64,000 bases of DNA from Tritrichomonas musculus. Its lineage: Eukaryota > Parabasalia > Tritrichomonadida > Tritrichomonadidae. Below, one piece after another: positions 18,114 through 27,164 of this stretch (the stretch's first letter is position 1; each line of letters starts with the position of its first letter). The translations under genes and the position numbers were made by a program. The notes under the pieces were generated by a model. That model was not told the origin of the DNA, did no database searches, and was given only the letters and a program-made list of their open reading frames with translations. The DNA lies in assembly GCA_039105265.1 (NCBI GenBank), contig JAPFFF010000008.1, forward strand, positions 4,340,001-4,404,000, given 5' to 3'.

Positions 18114-18413
18114 ATGAACAAGTGGGGGAAAATCATTGTTGATAGAATTGATAATAATGAACCTCGTCATTATCCTCTTGATGACAAAGAAAGAAACATT
18201 ACCAAGTTCCCAAAGAAAAAAAAGCGAGTGGGCTTGTATAAAAACTATAAGGAACATCAAGAAGAAGAAGAAGAAATGTTTATAGTGACAGAGTGTCATT
18301 TTATTCCCTATGAATATAAAGAGATAGGTGTTCAAACTGAAGACCTTTGGGATGTAGGTGTTCAAACTAATGCTGAACTACCTCATATAGAAGAACTACT
18401 TAGTAAAATCTAA
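18114..18413 (+). CDS. Small acidic-basic Polinton protein with two GVQT motifs
   Basis: I choose the ATG at 18114 (MNKWGKIIVDR…, 99 residues) because the sequence upstream is a promoter-like leader and an earlier start would overlap the divergent HNH gene. A basic segment (FPKKKKR) is followed by a Glu-rich stretch. The C-terminal part then carries EIGVQTED and DVGVQTN, ten residues apart. That spacing is typical of tandem docking sites for dynein light chain LC8. Otherwise no family is recognised. Confidence 0.6.
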   Translation: MNKWGKIIVDRIDNNEPRHYPLDDKERNITKFPKKKKRVGLYKNYKEHQEEEEEMFIVTECHFIPYEYKEIGVQTEDLWDVGVQTNAELPHIEELLSKI

Positions 18414-18419
18414 CTTCTT

Positions 18420-18675
18420 TTATTTTAATTTTTGTTGTAGTAGGTACGAGATTCTCGGGGCTGGTACCTGTGCCGTTTCATAGATGGGCGGTTGTGGGGT
18501 GGGGTACCTGTGCCGTTTCATTGATGGGGAGCAGTAGTGAGAACAAGAATATTTTTTTCTTTTTTTCTTTTTTTTTTCTTTTTCTTTTTCTTTTTTTTCT
18601 TTTTTTCTTTTATGACGAGTTCGTGTTGACGCGTGGGGTGCCAGCCCCAGCGGAAACCGACTCGTATATACTACT
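18420..18675. repeat. Right terminal segment of the Polinton
   Basis: A gene-free segment with two GC-richer patches (18440-18540 and 18613-18665) on either side of a C/T tract (18549-18611). It ends CGACTCGTATATACTACT. Read inwards this is AGTAGTATATACGAGTCG, the expected AG-start of a Polinton end. Its full inverted-repeat length cannot be measured because the other end is outside the window. Confidence 0.6.
18463..18528. repeat. Subterminal 26-bp direct repeat
   Basis: Two copies, 18463-18488 and 18503-18528, begin GGTACCTGTGCCGTTTCA and differ by a single base; the period is 40 bp. They lie inside the Polinton's terminal segment and could be protein-binding sites for replication or integration (inference). 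Confidence 0.85.
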
Positions 18676-19659
18676 GTATTCATGAAAATTTATATAATAT
18701 ATTAAATAGATAAATTAACAAAAAAAAAATGAAAAATTCAATTAAACGATGATTTTAAATTGAATTTCTAAATATATTAGTTGGTTTGTATTGTGATTGT
18801 TTTTTGGTTTTCAATATATTAAATATTATAATTAATTTTATAAAATGGCAAATAATAATTTGACTAAATAGAAAATATTTTTTTAATATTTTTATGAAGA
18901 TGAGCAAATTTATATTTTTCAAGAATCATTTCACTAATAACTTCACTTCACCGAAAATAATCATCTCACATCACTGAAATAATAATAACGTACATAAATA
19001 CGATGAAAAATAATTCAAAATAATTCAAAATATTAATTACATTTTTCTTTAAAATGAGAGTATAAAGTAACTTATTTACATAATAAAATTTATTAAAATA
19101 TATATTATTATTATATTGTACAATTAATGTATTATTATTTCGTAAAGCAATTGAGAAATAAGTCATTTTCTAATATTTTTTATGTAAAATTGTGTTTAAA
19201 TCTATATATGGCTAGTAATTTGGAAATAAAACAGATAATATATTTTTTAAATAATGTATAAAATATTATTATTGATTTGTAATTCATAAACAATTTATTT
19301 GACTCGAGATATAAACGAAATATCATTTTTTAAATGGTTTTTAAATTCTCAACATCCATTAAAACCAATTATGGCAAATACCAGTATTTAATATATAGAA
19401 GTAAATAATCTTAATATTTTTTCATAAGATAAGATATTCATTCAATAAAACTAAGAATAAAAAAATCAAATAACGAGTTTTCACATCACATGAATACCTC
19501 TTAACTCACTTTTCTTTAGAAAAAATAAAACTTTCTGATGATAAATATTATATAACATCAAGAATTATTTTTATATTTTTTTATTAAAAAACATTATAAA
19601 CAAAGAAAAAAACATTATACACTTAAATTTTTAAAATCTGATTGTTGGTTCTTTCTAAA

Positions 19660-19829
19660 AAGTTATATTTATCGGTAGTTATCGGATACAAAATTTTAAT
19701 CAGATAAAAAATTTATCGATAAAAATTTTCATTTATCGATATTTATCTGTCATCGAAAGTTTATCAGATAATATCGATATTCATTGGACGATCATAACCG
19801 TTATCGGATAATATCGATAAGCAACCCTG
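19660..19829 (-). mobile_element. Candidate hAT-like transposon terminus
   Basis: Read on the minus strand the segment starts CAGGGTTGCTTATCGATATT and then carries many close copies of TATCGATA/TATCCGATAA over about 160 bp. A CAGGG-type end followed by dense ATCGAT-like subterminal repeats is typical of hAT elements. The opposite end was not found, so this may be a solo end or a badly worn element. The 8 bases outside the end are ATGCTTAT. Confidence 0.4.
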
Positions 19830-20424
19830 ATGCTTATATAAATATTTTAAAATAACATATAAAATAAAAATATAACATTTTTATCATTTTTAAACGATAA
19901 AATTAGAGATTTACTATAGTCAATTTATCTATTTCAATAGTTTACGAATAGAAAAACCCCTAACATTACCGTTTACAATTTTTCATCGATACCTGTAAAA
20001 TATTTTTATCTCAACAAAATAATATATTTACTTAATTTAAAATATATATCATGCTTATTCACATCATATTAATATTTATAGGATAATTTCAATCAGATAT
20101 TGGGAAATTAAAATCTTAATATTTGCAATATTATATGTCAGAAATAGAATTACAATGTCTTCTGGTTAAACATTAGAAAATACATTGTATAACTATAGGA
20201 TAGATGCATTTTCGTTTAAATTTTCGTTAAACTGAAATTTTATGATCATCATTTTTAAAAACTTTTGAAATAATTAAAACTTGTTAAAAATATTTGCTTG
20301 ATTAATTTATATATTTAACACTTAATCCAATTACAAAAGTTAAAATCAAAAATAATCGAAAGAATTAAATGTTATATTTAATCTTTACTTTTTGTATATA
20401 CAATGTAATTACACAGGACGATAG

Positions 20425-20454
20425 AAATTACATATGTAAATACATATGTAATTT
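20425..20454. repeat. Perfect palindrome
   Basis: Arms AAATTACATATGTA and TACATATGTAATTT (14 bp each) are separated by two A. It lies in gene-free DNA; no function is evident. Confidence 0.85.
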
Positions 20455-21628
20455 TCCGTTAATTTTTTTCTTTGAAAAATATTTTTATCTTCAAAAATTT
20501 AATCAATTAAAATAAATAAAGCATGAATATAAAGCAGAAATAATTTTTTTTCATTTATTATTGCTAATAAATTATTAAAACTTTGATATTTCTTTGATCA
20601 TTCTTTTGATGGTGTAAAATGGCACTTTATATTTATTATAAAATTCTGATTTTATTTCGACTTATTATGATTGGCCAAATCGTTTTGATTTATTTATTCG
20701 ATGTATTTGAATTATTTTATAATAGTACCGATGTACAAAACCTTTTTTTCTATGATATTTTGCTTCTAATTATATCTATCAGATATAATCATCTGCAATA
20801 GCATAGTTTTTTGATCAAAATTAGCAAGAGTTAATGAAAAATAGTTTTTATCTTTAGATTATGAATAAAAATATTGTTTTAAACATAAATAACTGATTTA
20901 CATCAAAATTTTTGATTTTATAAAAAGTTACGTTAAAATGTTACGTTAATAAAAATGTGATGTAAAAAAAGTAAAGATTAGTTATATTCCAAATATAAAT
21001 GAAATAATCATTAATTTGTAATATATAATGTAAATAAATATATTTTTAATATTATATATTTATTAAATCTTTTAGATGATTTTTAATAAAATTATTAGCA
21101 AGATATAATGAAATATTCGAAAACTAGTATATTTTCAGTGGTTCATTTCACTGTTTATATGTTTAATAGATTTTACCGATGCTTAGAAATTTATTTGTAA
21201 TTATTTACTTAAAATCTTATTAACTATGGTGAACATAACATAATCTATAAAAATGGTTGTATTAAACTCAGTTTTTGTGTCATGATAAATGAACACATCT
21301 AGAGTTCTGATTTATTATTCCAAAATAAATGAAATAAATATAAATTCAATAAATAAAAGAATTTTAATTATTTTGGCAACTTAAATGATTTTAGTTCTTC
21401 AAATATTATCTTAATTTTTGATCTTTTCTAAAATCATAAAATAAATTTGGTTTTATTTAATGTAATATCTTTTTTTAATGTTTAATAAAAAAGTAAATAA
21501 ATATAAAATCATTAATATGTCAAGATAATAGAGATTCAATTAAATTTTATGTTGAAAATTGGTTATGTTAAAATAGATAACTAAAAATTTTTTTATTTAT
21601 TTCTAAAATAATATTCAGAAATTCAATT

Positions 21629-21725
21629 GAATATTTGAGCATTTCGGGTTAGAAAAACGAGTTATTTTGAATTGCTCTTCAGAATATTTGAGCTACCGGG
21701 TTAGAAAAACGAGTTGTTTTGTATA
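21629..21725. repeat. Direct repeat, two copies, 53-bp period
   Basis: Copies start at 21629 and 21682 with GAATATTTGAGC and share GGGTTAGAAAAACGAGTT. They differ at a few positions. No function is seen. Confidence 0.8.
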
Positions 21726-22308
21726 TAGTGATTATTTAGATTTGAAATATTTTTATATTAATAAATATATCATAATTGGTAAATATATATATCATTTTAT
21801 AATATATAATTTTATATAAATATATTATATTTATAATTAATATATATATCTAATTTTTAGTTATTTTCATTTTTAAATTCCTAATATATTAAAAATAAAT
21901 AAACATGTATTCTTTATAGCAGTGCTAATATCTTATATAAGTATGATAATATAGGAAATATAAAGAAACAAAATACTTTTTAAATAATCATTTAAATATC
22001 TCTTTAATAATGCATTTATTGGCAATATGGTTAAATTAACTTTTGTTTAGTATTATATATAGAAAACAAATCCATAAATAAATATTCATTTTATCACAAA
22101 AACCAAAATGTGAGGGTTTTTCGAATAGATAAAAAATATTCAATAGTTTACATTTTTTCTCAGAAAAATAAATGTAATGCATATTTTTTTTTCTTTCCAC
22201 ATCGGCGGAAAGAAATTCAATAAAATTAAGATATTTTTAATCCTTATAAAAAATAATGATTGTATACCAATTTTGGTGAGAATCTATTTCACTTCACCGT
22301 GTTAGCAC

Positions 22309-22343
<35 letters not shown>

Positions 22344-22392
22344 AATTTCTAAAAATAGAGTCGGAGCGGTTTTATATTTTATTACAGGCTAC

Positions 22393-22473
22393 GCATTTCA
22401 AATCGGCCCTTTTTAGCACTTTTGAAGGTCAATTTAAGGTCAAATATCCGTTAAAAGGGCCGATTTGAAATGC
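22393..22473. repeat. Perfect 21-bp inverted repeat upstream of a gene
   Basis: Arms at 22393-22413 (GCATTTCAAATCGGCCCTTT, then T) and 22453-22473 are exact reverse complements around a 39-nt loop. The right arm ends 10 bp before the ATG at 22484. The GC content of the arms (GGCC core) stands out from the AT-rich surroundings. It could be a pair of transposon ends, a regulatory hairpin in the leader, or a promoter element. Confidence 0.9.
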
Positions 22474-22483
22474 ACAGACTATA

Positions 22484-23200
22484 ATGGACCTTTTTATAAA
22501 TTTATCTTTTAATCAAGATCAAAGCTTTGGAGATCCAATTGAGTTTCAAAAAATTAGTATGCAGGTAGATGCCGCAAACTATAATTATAACCCAACAAGT
22601 CAAAGACAAGATAAATGTCAAGATGGTGATAATCAACAAGTTAATAATGAAGACTATATAAATAAGTTTAAACAATATTCTAGTGACATAAAATTTCATA
22701 GAAATTTAGCTAATGTTACCCATTATAAAAATGTATTAGAAGAATTACTTACGCAAATAAATTTAAAAGTAAAAGCTATTAAAATCATCGATCTTACTAA
22801 TAGTAATAATAAAAATATTGGCAGCCAAAATAATGACAATCGCAACGATAATAGTCAAAATAGTGGTATTCAAAGAGAAGTTAGCCGAGATAATAATAGT
22901 CAAAGAGATATTAACCAAGAAAATAATAGTCAAAGCGATGATAATCAAGATGATGATAGTCAAAGCGATGATAATCAAGATGATGATAGTCAAAGCGATG
23001 ATAATCAAGATGATGATAGTCAAAGCGATGCTAATCAAGATGATGATAGTCAAAGCGATGCTAATCAAGATGATGATAGTCAAAGCGATGCTAATCAAGA
23101 TGATGATAGTCAAAGCGATGCTAATCAAGATGATGATAGTCAAAGCGATGATAATCAAGATGATGATAGTCAAAGCGATGATAATCAAGATGATAGTTAA
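22484..23200 (+). CDS. Low-complexity acidic protein with 9-residue repeats
   Basis: 238 residues. The first 125 residues are Asn/Gln-rich but not repetitive, with a helical segment (about 60-100). The rest is an array of a 9-residue unit (DDDSQSD-D/A-NQ frame) encoded by a 27-bp DNA repeat, preceded by decayed copies. The frame with Ser/Asp/Gln is chosen because it alone spans the unique 5' part and the array with a normal ATG. No signal peptide, membrane segment or known domain is seen. Expression is not certain; the hairpin just upstream is the only regulatory-looking feature. Confidence 0.5.
   Translation: MDLFINLSFNQDQSFGDPIEFQKISMQVDAANYNYNPTSQRQDKCQDGDNQQVNNEDYINKFKQYSSDIKFHRNLANVTHYKNVLEELLTQINLKVKAIKIIDLTNSNNKNIGSQNNDNRNDNSQNSGIQREVSRDNNSQRDINQENNSQSDDNQDDDSQSDDNQDDDSQSDDNQDDDSQSDANQDDDSQSDANQDDDSQSDANQDDDSQSDANQDDDSQSDDNQDDDSQSDDNQDDS
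22925..23195. repeat. 27-bp coding tandem repeat, nine near-perfect units
   Basis: Nine units beginning AGTCAAAGCGATG(A/C)TAATCA. Two variants differ by one base (Asp or Ala codon) and occur in blocks: three Asp, four Ala, two Asp. This block order fits unequal crossover or slippage within the array. Confidence 0.95.
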
Positions 23201-23395
23201 AATGATGAAAATAAAAATTCTTGTGGCTATATTAAAACTTTCATCACTAATTAAAAAAAAAAAAATCATTGCGTTAGGAGTTTAATTTCTAAAAGCAGCA
23301 AATTGGGTGTTTGCCGGATCATTGTTATTTTGATAATAATTATAATATAAAAATCACTGAAACAATACTTATTTTAATTACAAACAAAAATTAAA

Positions 23396-25081
23396 TTATA
23401 TAAGAGGTTCTTGCTTTTCAATTGAAGAATTAAAGCAAACAGCAAAGCAAATCAATAAAGTAAAGAGATATACTATTAATATGTCAAAGAAAATATTATT
23501 ATATCTTCTTCTCTTTTTTTCTATTTCTTGGTTGATTTTAAAAGAAATTTTTTCATTTTTTTCTTTTTCATCTTGATTTTTTTCAAATCTACAACGATGA
23601 AATAGTTGATTGCTATAAAAATCACCATTTACTTCCTCAAATCTCAATTTTGAAAATTTGCAATATTCAAATTGAGCTGGTGGTATCTTTTTCTCAAAAT
23701 ATATGGAATCAACAATATTCCCCTCATTTTCCAAGAAGTTAGTTTCACGAAAAACAAATGAAAAAGTTTCATTTGCCTCTAAAGAAACTAAAAAGGCCCC
23801 TGTTTTTTCACCAATATTGTGCTTAAAAGATGAAATATTGACATCAATGCTTCCATCTTCAACTTCAATCAAATTTCCAGTTCTCATAATCCAATTCGAA
23901 TCAAAAGAAGATGAATTAATTGAAAAATTTGATGAACAAACAGAAATTAAAGGATGATCAATAATTGTATTGGTTTTAATTTTTGTTCCTTCTATCTTTG
24001 ATTCAGAATTTGATAGTGCAAATGCAGTATCAGAGCATGTGTTGTTCAAAAAGTAGGTCGATATTAAATTTAATGATGTTTCATTTGAGAGTTGAGAAGA
24101 TAAAATTGAATCAGCTACATTGTCAGCAACAATTGTATCATTTAAAAATTGAATTGTTGATCTTGGTGCAAATATGAGGGATTGTCCAGCTGCATAATTG
24201 TTAATAAATTTTGTATTTGATAAATTAACAGATGACATTGTCATAGAATGAAGAAGAGCAGCACGATTATTTTTGATTGTTGAATTCGATAATGTTAAAT
24301 TTGCAAGAGAATCGCCAACAAATAAAGCTGATGAGCCGCAAAAATTATGCTCAATGGTCGAATTTGTTATAATTACAATAATAAAAAACCAAGATCCAAT
24401 CAATGGTGAATTTGGTGATATGTTATTTCTGATGGTTGAATTTGTAATTTCAGATGCGCCATTTGTAAATTCAAAAAGCGGAACTGGGCCTCTTGATAAT
24501 TGAATATTGTTTTCTATTGTACTGTTGAAGTATCCTAATATAGAAGTGCTTAATCCAAGTATCGAGGTTCCTTCAACTGAATTATTTTCAATTGTTGTGT
24601 TAGCCATAATTACAGTAACATTACAAAAAGAAATAAGTGGAAAATCGTATGATATATGATTATCATAAAAGGAGCAGTTAACTATTAAAAATAAATCCAT
24701 TCCTCTAGCAGATAATATTGGATGATGAAAGTTATAAAATTGAAATCCAAAAAGTAAAGATTCATTAAAAGGAGATATTTCGATATAAAAATCTGTGTGA
24801 TTTTGCTGAAATTCTGCTCCATCGATTTTCGTATTTACATTAGAAGCTATTCCTCCGCCGATTTCTAATGCATATTTTGTCATATTTTGAAGCATTAAAA
24901 GTTGCTCTACTGTATTTAATTCTGGATCTGTTATTTGAATAATATCTTCTCTTTCAAAAAGAGTAACAGCAATTTCCCAGCTGCACGGCCATAAAGGATG
25001 ACAAACTGTTTTATTATCTCCTTTCCATTTTACAAAATATTCTGTTGATGAAATAAATGAAAAAAAAAAATATATTAGCAT
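23396..25081 (-). CDS. Beta-helix surface protein, type I membrane
   Basis: 561 residues from the ATG ending at 25081. A short hydrophobic N-terminus (MLIYFFFSFISST) fits a signal peptide. The main part is a series of about 20-25-residue turns rich in 'NSTIENN' and 'NxTxFxxN', typical of right-handed parallel beta-helix (pectin-lyase-like) proteins; trichomonads have many, known as Pmp-like surface proteins. Numerous N-x-S/T sites suggest N-glycosylation. A Lys/Arg-rich stop (KKRRRYNN) is followed by one transmembrane helix (IFFDILIVYLFTLLICFAVC) and a short tail ending KQEPLI. Adhesion or host contact is inferred from family members. It is divergent from the coiled-coil gene at 25154. Confidence 0.8.
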   Translation of the reverse strand: MLIYFFFSFISSTEYFVKWKGDNKTVCHPLWPCSWEIAVTLFEREDIIQITDPELNTVEQLLMLQNMTKYALEIGGGIASNVNTKIDGAEFQQNHTDFYIEISPFNESLLFGFQFYNFHHPILSARGMDLFLIVNCSFYDNHISYDFPLISFCNVTVIMANTTIENNSVEGTSILGLSTSILGYFNSTIENNIQLSRGPVPLFEFTNGASEITNSTIRNNISPNSPLIGSWFFIIVIITNSTIEHNFCGSSALFVGDSLANLTLSNSTIKNNRAALLHSMTMSSVNLSNTKFINNYAAGQSLIFAPRSTIQFLNDTIVADNVADSILSSQLSNETSLNLISTYFLNNTCSDTAFALSNSESKIEGTKIKTNTIIDHPLISVCSSNFSINSSSFDSNWIMRTGNLIEVEDGSIDVNISSFKHNIGEKTGAFLVSLEANETFSFVFRETNFLENEGNIVDSIYFEKKIPPAQFEYCKFSKLRFEEVNGDFYSNQLFHRCRFEKNQDEKEKNEKISFKINQEIEKKRRRYNNIFFDILIVYLFTLLICFAVCFNSSIEKQEPLI

Positions 25082-25153
25082 CAAAATTTTGAAACATCAA
25101 AATATCATTTCACATGTCATGATTTTTCTTACGTTAAGATTTCATGAAGTTAA
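25082..25153. promoter_or_regulatory. 72-bp divergent promoter region
   Basis: The only space between the divergent starts at 25081 and 25154. Initiator-like strings TTTCACAT and TTTCATGA (TCA-Y core) are present on the plus strand, the latter 15 nt before the plus-strand ATG. Confidence 0.4.
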
Positions 25154-27037
25154 ATGATTGAAGAAGAAGAGGAAATTCCAGAATCAGATTTTAATCAAAC
25201 GCATGAAGCTATTCAAGATGCTTATACGCAAATATACGAAAACCAGCATTCAATTTCTGAAAAAGAAGTGACGCTAGTTAAAATGAAAAAAGAATACTCT
25301 GATCGAAAATTGCTATTTTCACAAACTGAAAGAGATGTTTCAATTTTGAACTATGAACTTCATAGTGAAATGGAGCAATTTAAAAATTCATATCCGTTTC
25401 AATTGAGTGTTATTGATCAAACTCAGAGTGAAATTGAAGAACAACTCAAAAAGCTTGAAGAAGAAAAAATTCAGCTTTTATCAAAAGCTGAAAGTTTATC
25501 AGATAAATGCAATTCGATGTTTAGTACAATTCAAAGAGCTTCAGAAGAATTTAAGTCATTTGGATATCAATCGCCTTCTAAAATTGAAATGAAAGCAAAC
25601 AAAAAAGAATTAGAAGAAGCTAAGCAAAATATTAATCAAGTAATTAATGATATTGAGAAAATAACAGATCAAATTATGGAAACTAAAAGTTCTGTAATAT
25701 ATTTCGATGTAAAAATCGCCCAAACTCATACATTCTACTTGAGAGAGTTAGAAAACACGAACAAAATTAAATCTCAAATTTATTATAAGCAAGTATCTTT
25801 TTTGACCTCTGTAGATTCTCATAAAATGGATTATGATAAAATAAATGCTGATCAAAAGTATCAAGAAAATAGTCTTCTAGCTCTTAAAACAAAGATTGAC
25901 CAACTAAAGCAAAATAAAATAATGATCAAAGAAAAAGAAAACCAAAAAGATTCGAAAATTCAGCAAGTCAAAAACGATATTTTAGATAAAAAAGAAAACA
26001 TATCTAAATTAAAAAATGAGTTACAAATTATAAATGATGAATTATTCGAAATTCAAAAAGAAAAAAATAGATCGCAAAATCAAATTATTAATGTTATTCA
26101 GGAGAAAAAGGATCAAATTAATCAAGTGCAAAAAGCTAAGGAGGAAATGAAGTACTTAATCAGGAAAGAAAAAAGAAAGAATAACAATAATGAAATATCT
26201 GTTCAGCATATCAACAACTTAAGCATTGATTTTCAAAAAGAAGAAGATCAAATTGATCAAGAAAGTATTGCTCTTGATGATTTAGAAAGCAAACTTAAAA
26301 TTAAAGAAAAGAAAAGCAATGATGAGAATGAGAAAATCCAACATGATAAAAAAGTGTTAAACCAAGCCTACTCTGATCTCAAGCATCAAATCATTGAACA
26401 AGAAAAAATTGAAACCGAATTAAAATATCATGAAATCGAGCCTATGCCAACTTTTGAAATGAATGATAAATATAAAGGACTAGAAAACAAATTGCGTTCT
26501 ATTTGCTTAGAAAATAAGAAAAAGAAAAAACAAATACAAACCATTTTAAATAAGAAAAAGAATTATATGAAAGAAAAAACTCAGCTATTAGCCGAGTTAA
26601 CAGAAAAAACAAAAGAGTGTTTAAAATTGGAAGAGCAATATAAAGAGGAGAGAGATAAGTATTTTGTTTTTTGTAAAAAGTATCATAGAGCTCTCGTTGT
26701 TGATCAATCTTTAACATCGAACATTAATAATATTTTCCAATCTAATAAAGATAAAAAGAAAACAAATAAAAGTAAAAAGAAAGTGTTGGTGAGAATTATG
26801 GGTGAATGTGGTGTAAAAAATATGAATGGTGACTATGTCATTAATAAAGTTGAAGAAAATTTTGAACCAACAAAAAGAGAGAAAAGGTTGCATCACTTCA
26901 TCGAAAAGTATAAAGAAATTATCGACAAAGTTAATGAGCTGAAACTATTTGTTGGATTTAACTTGTCTCCTATTGTTCATGAAGCAATATTGAAAGACTG
27001 GGATGAATTCATTGAAAAGCAAACAAAAACAATATAA
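25154..27037 (+). CDS. Long coiled-coil protein
   Basis: 627 residues, almost all heptad-type charged helix (about residues 20-530), rich in Lys, Glu, Gln and Ile. A Lys-rich linker (KDKKKTNKSKKKVL) precedes a conserved-looking C-terminal block (about 560-627) with short hydrophobic helices. This resembles coiled-coil proteins of flagella or centrosomes, but no named family is recognised. Codon use and AT content match neighbouring host genes. Confidence 0.75.
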   Translation: MIEEEEEIPESDFNQTHEAIQDAYTQIYENQHSISEKEVTLVKMKKEYSDRKLLFSQTERDVSILNYELHSEMEQFKNSYPFQLSVIDQTQSEIEEQLKKLEEEKIQLLSKAESLSDKCNSMFSTIQRASEEFKSFGYQSPSKIEMKANKKELEEAKQNINQVINDIEKITDQIMETKSSVIYFDVKIAQTHTFYLRELENTNKIKSQIYYKQVSFLTSVDSHKMDYDKINADQKYQENSLLALKTKIDQLKQNKIMIKEKENQKDSKIQQVKNDILDKKENISKLKNELQIINDELFEIQKEKNRSQNQIINVIQEKKDQINQVQKAKEEMKYLIRKEKRKNNNNEISVQHINNLSIDFQKEEDQIDQESIALDDLESKLKIKEKKSNDENEKIQHDKKVLNQAYSDLKHQIIEQEKIETELKYHEIEPMPTFEMNDKYKGLENKLRSICLENKKKKKQIQTILNKKKNYMKEKTQLLAELTEKTKECLKLEEQYKEERDKYFVFCKKYHRALVVDQSLTSNINNIFQSNKDKKKTNKSKKKVLVRIMGECGVKNMNGDYVINKVEENFEPTKREKRLHHFIEKYKEIIDKVNELKLFVGFNLSPIVHEAILKDWDEFIEKQTKTI

Positions 27038-27164
27038 TTTTTTCTTTTGTATAATTTAAGATTTATAAAATGTTATTATTCCGGACTAACATTAAGCATA
27101 TTTTTTATCTTCTTCTTTTAGAATAAAAGCTCTTTTTTGAAGCAAAATGGCATAATAAAAAATA

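Larger units (their letters stand above)
1..18675. mobile_element. Polinton/Maverick element, right-hand part
   Basis: A large self-synthesising virus-like DNA element. The family is shown by the set of genes inside it: protein-primed PolB (2054-5329), capsid protein (10008-11690), packaging ATPase (12783-13649), rve-type integrase (13660-14814) and Ulp1-like protease (15847-17427). The right end is placed at 18675, where gene-dense DNA stops after a GC-richer terminal segment ending TATATACTACT; read inwards this begins AGTAGT, as Polinton ends begin with AG. The next six bases, GTATTC, would be the target duplication. The left end is outside the window, so the inverted repeat and target duplication cannot be confirmed. 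In the visible part the genes are open and the element looks whole, which suggests a recent insertion. Confidence 0.9.
18676..22392. other. AT-rich host intergenic DNA
   Basis: About 3.7 kb with no supported gene; the open frames here are short, AT-driven and low-complexity. It holds a candidate transposon end (19660-19829), a 30-bp palindrome (20425-20454), a 53-bp direct repeat pair (21629-21725) and a run of 31 T (22312-22342). Confidence 0.7.

Noticed and set aside
18966-19166. 66-codon minus-strand frame
   Set aside because: Low-complexity AT-rich sequence without leader or domain.
20619-20801. 60-codon plus-strand hydrophobic frame
   Set aside because: A small Phe/Ile/Leu-rich frame in AT-rich DNA arises easily by chance; no conserved motif.
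21640-21715. GGGTTAG strings as telomere-like repeats
   Set aside because: Only one heptamer per 53-bp copy, not in tandem; not a telomeric array.
22763-23269. Long minus-strand frame (Ile/Thr-rich) and plus-strand frame 22818-23285 (Met/Ile/Lys-rich) across the 27-bp array
   Set aside because: A 27-bp repeat keeps all frames open if one unit is open; only the Ser/Asp/Gln frame includes the unique 5' part and a normal start after the leader hairpin.
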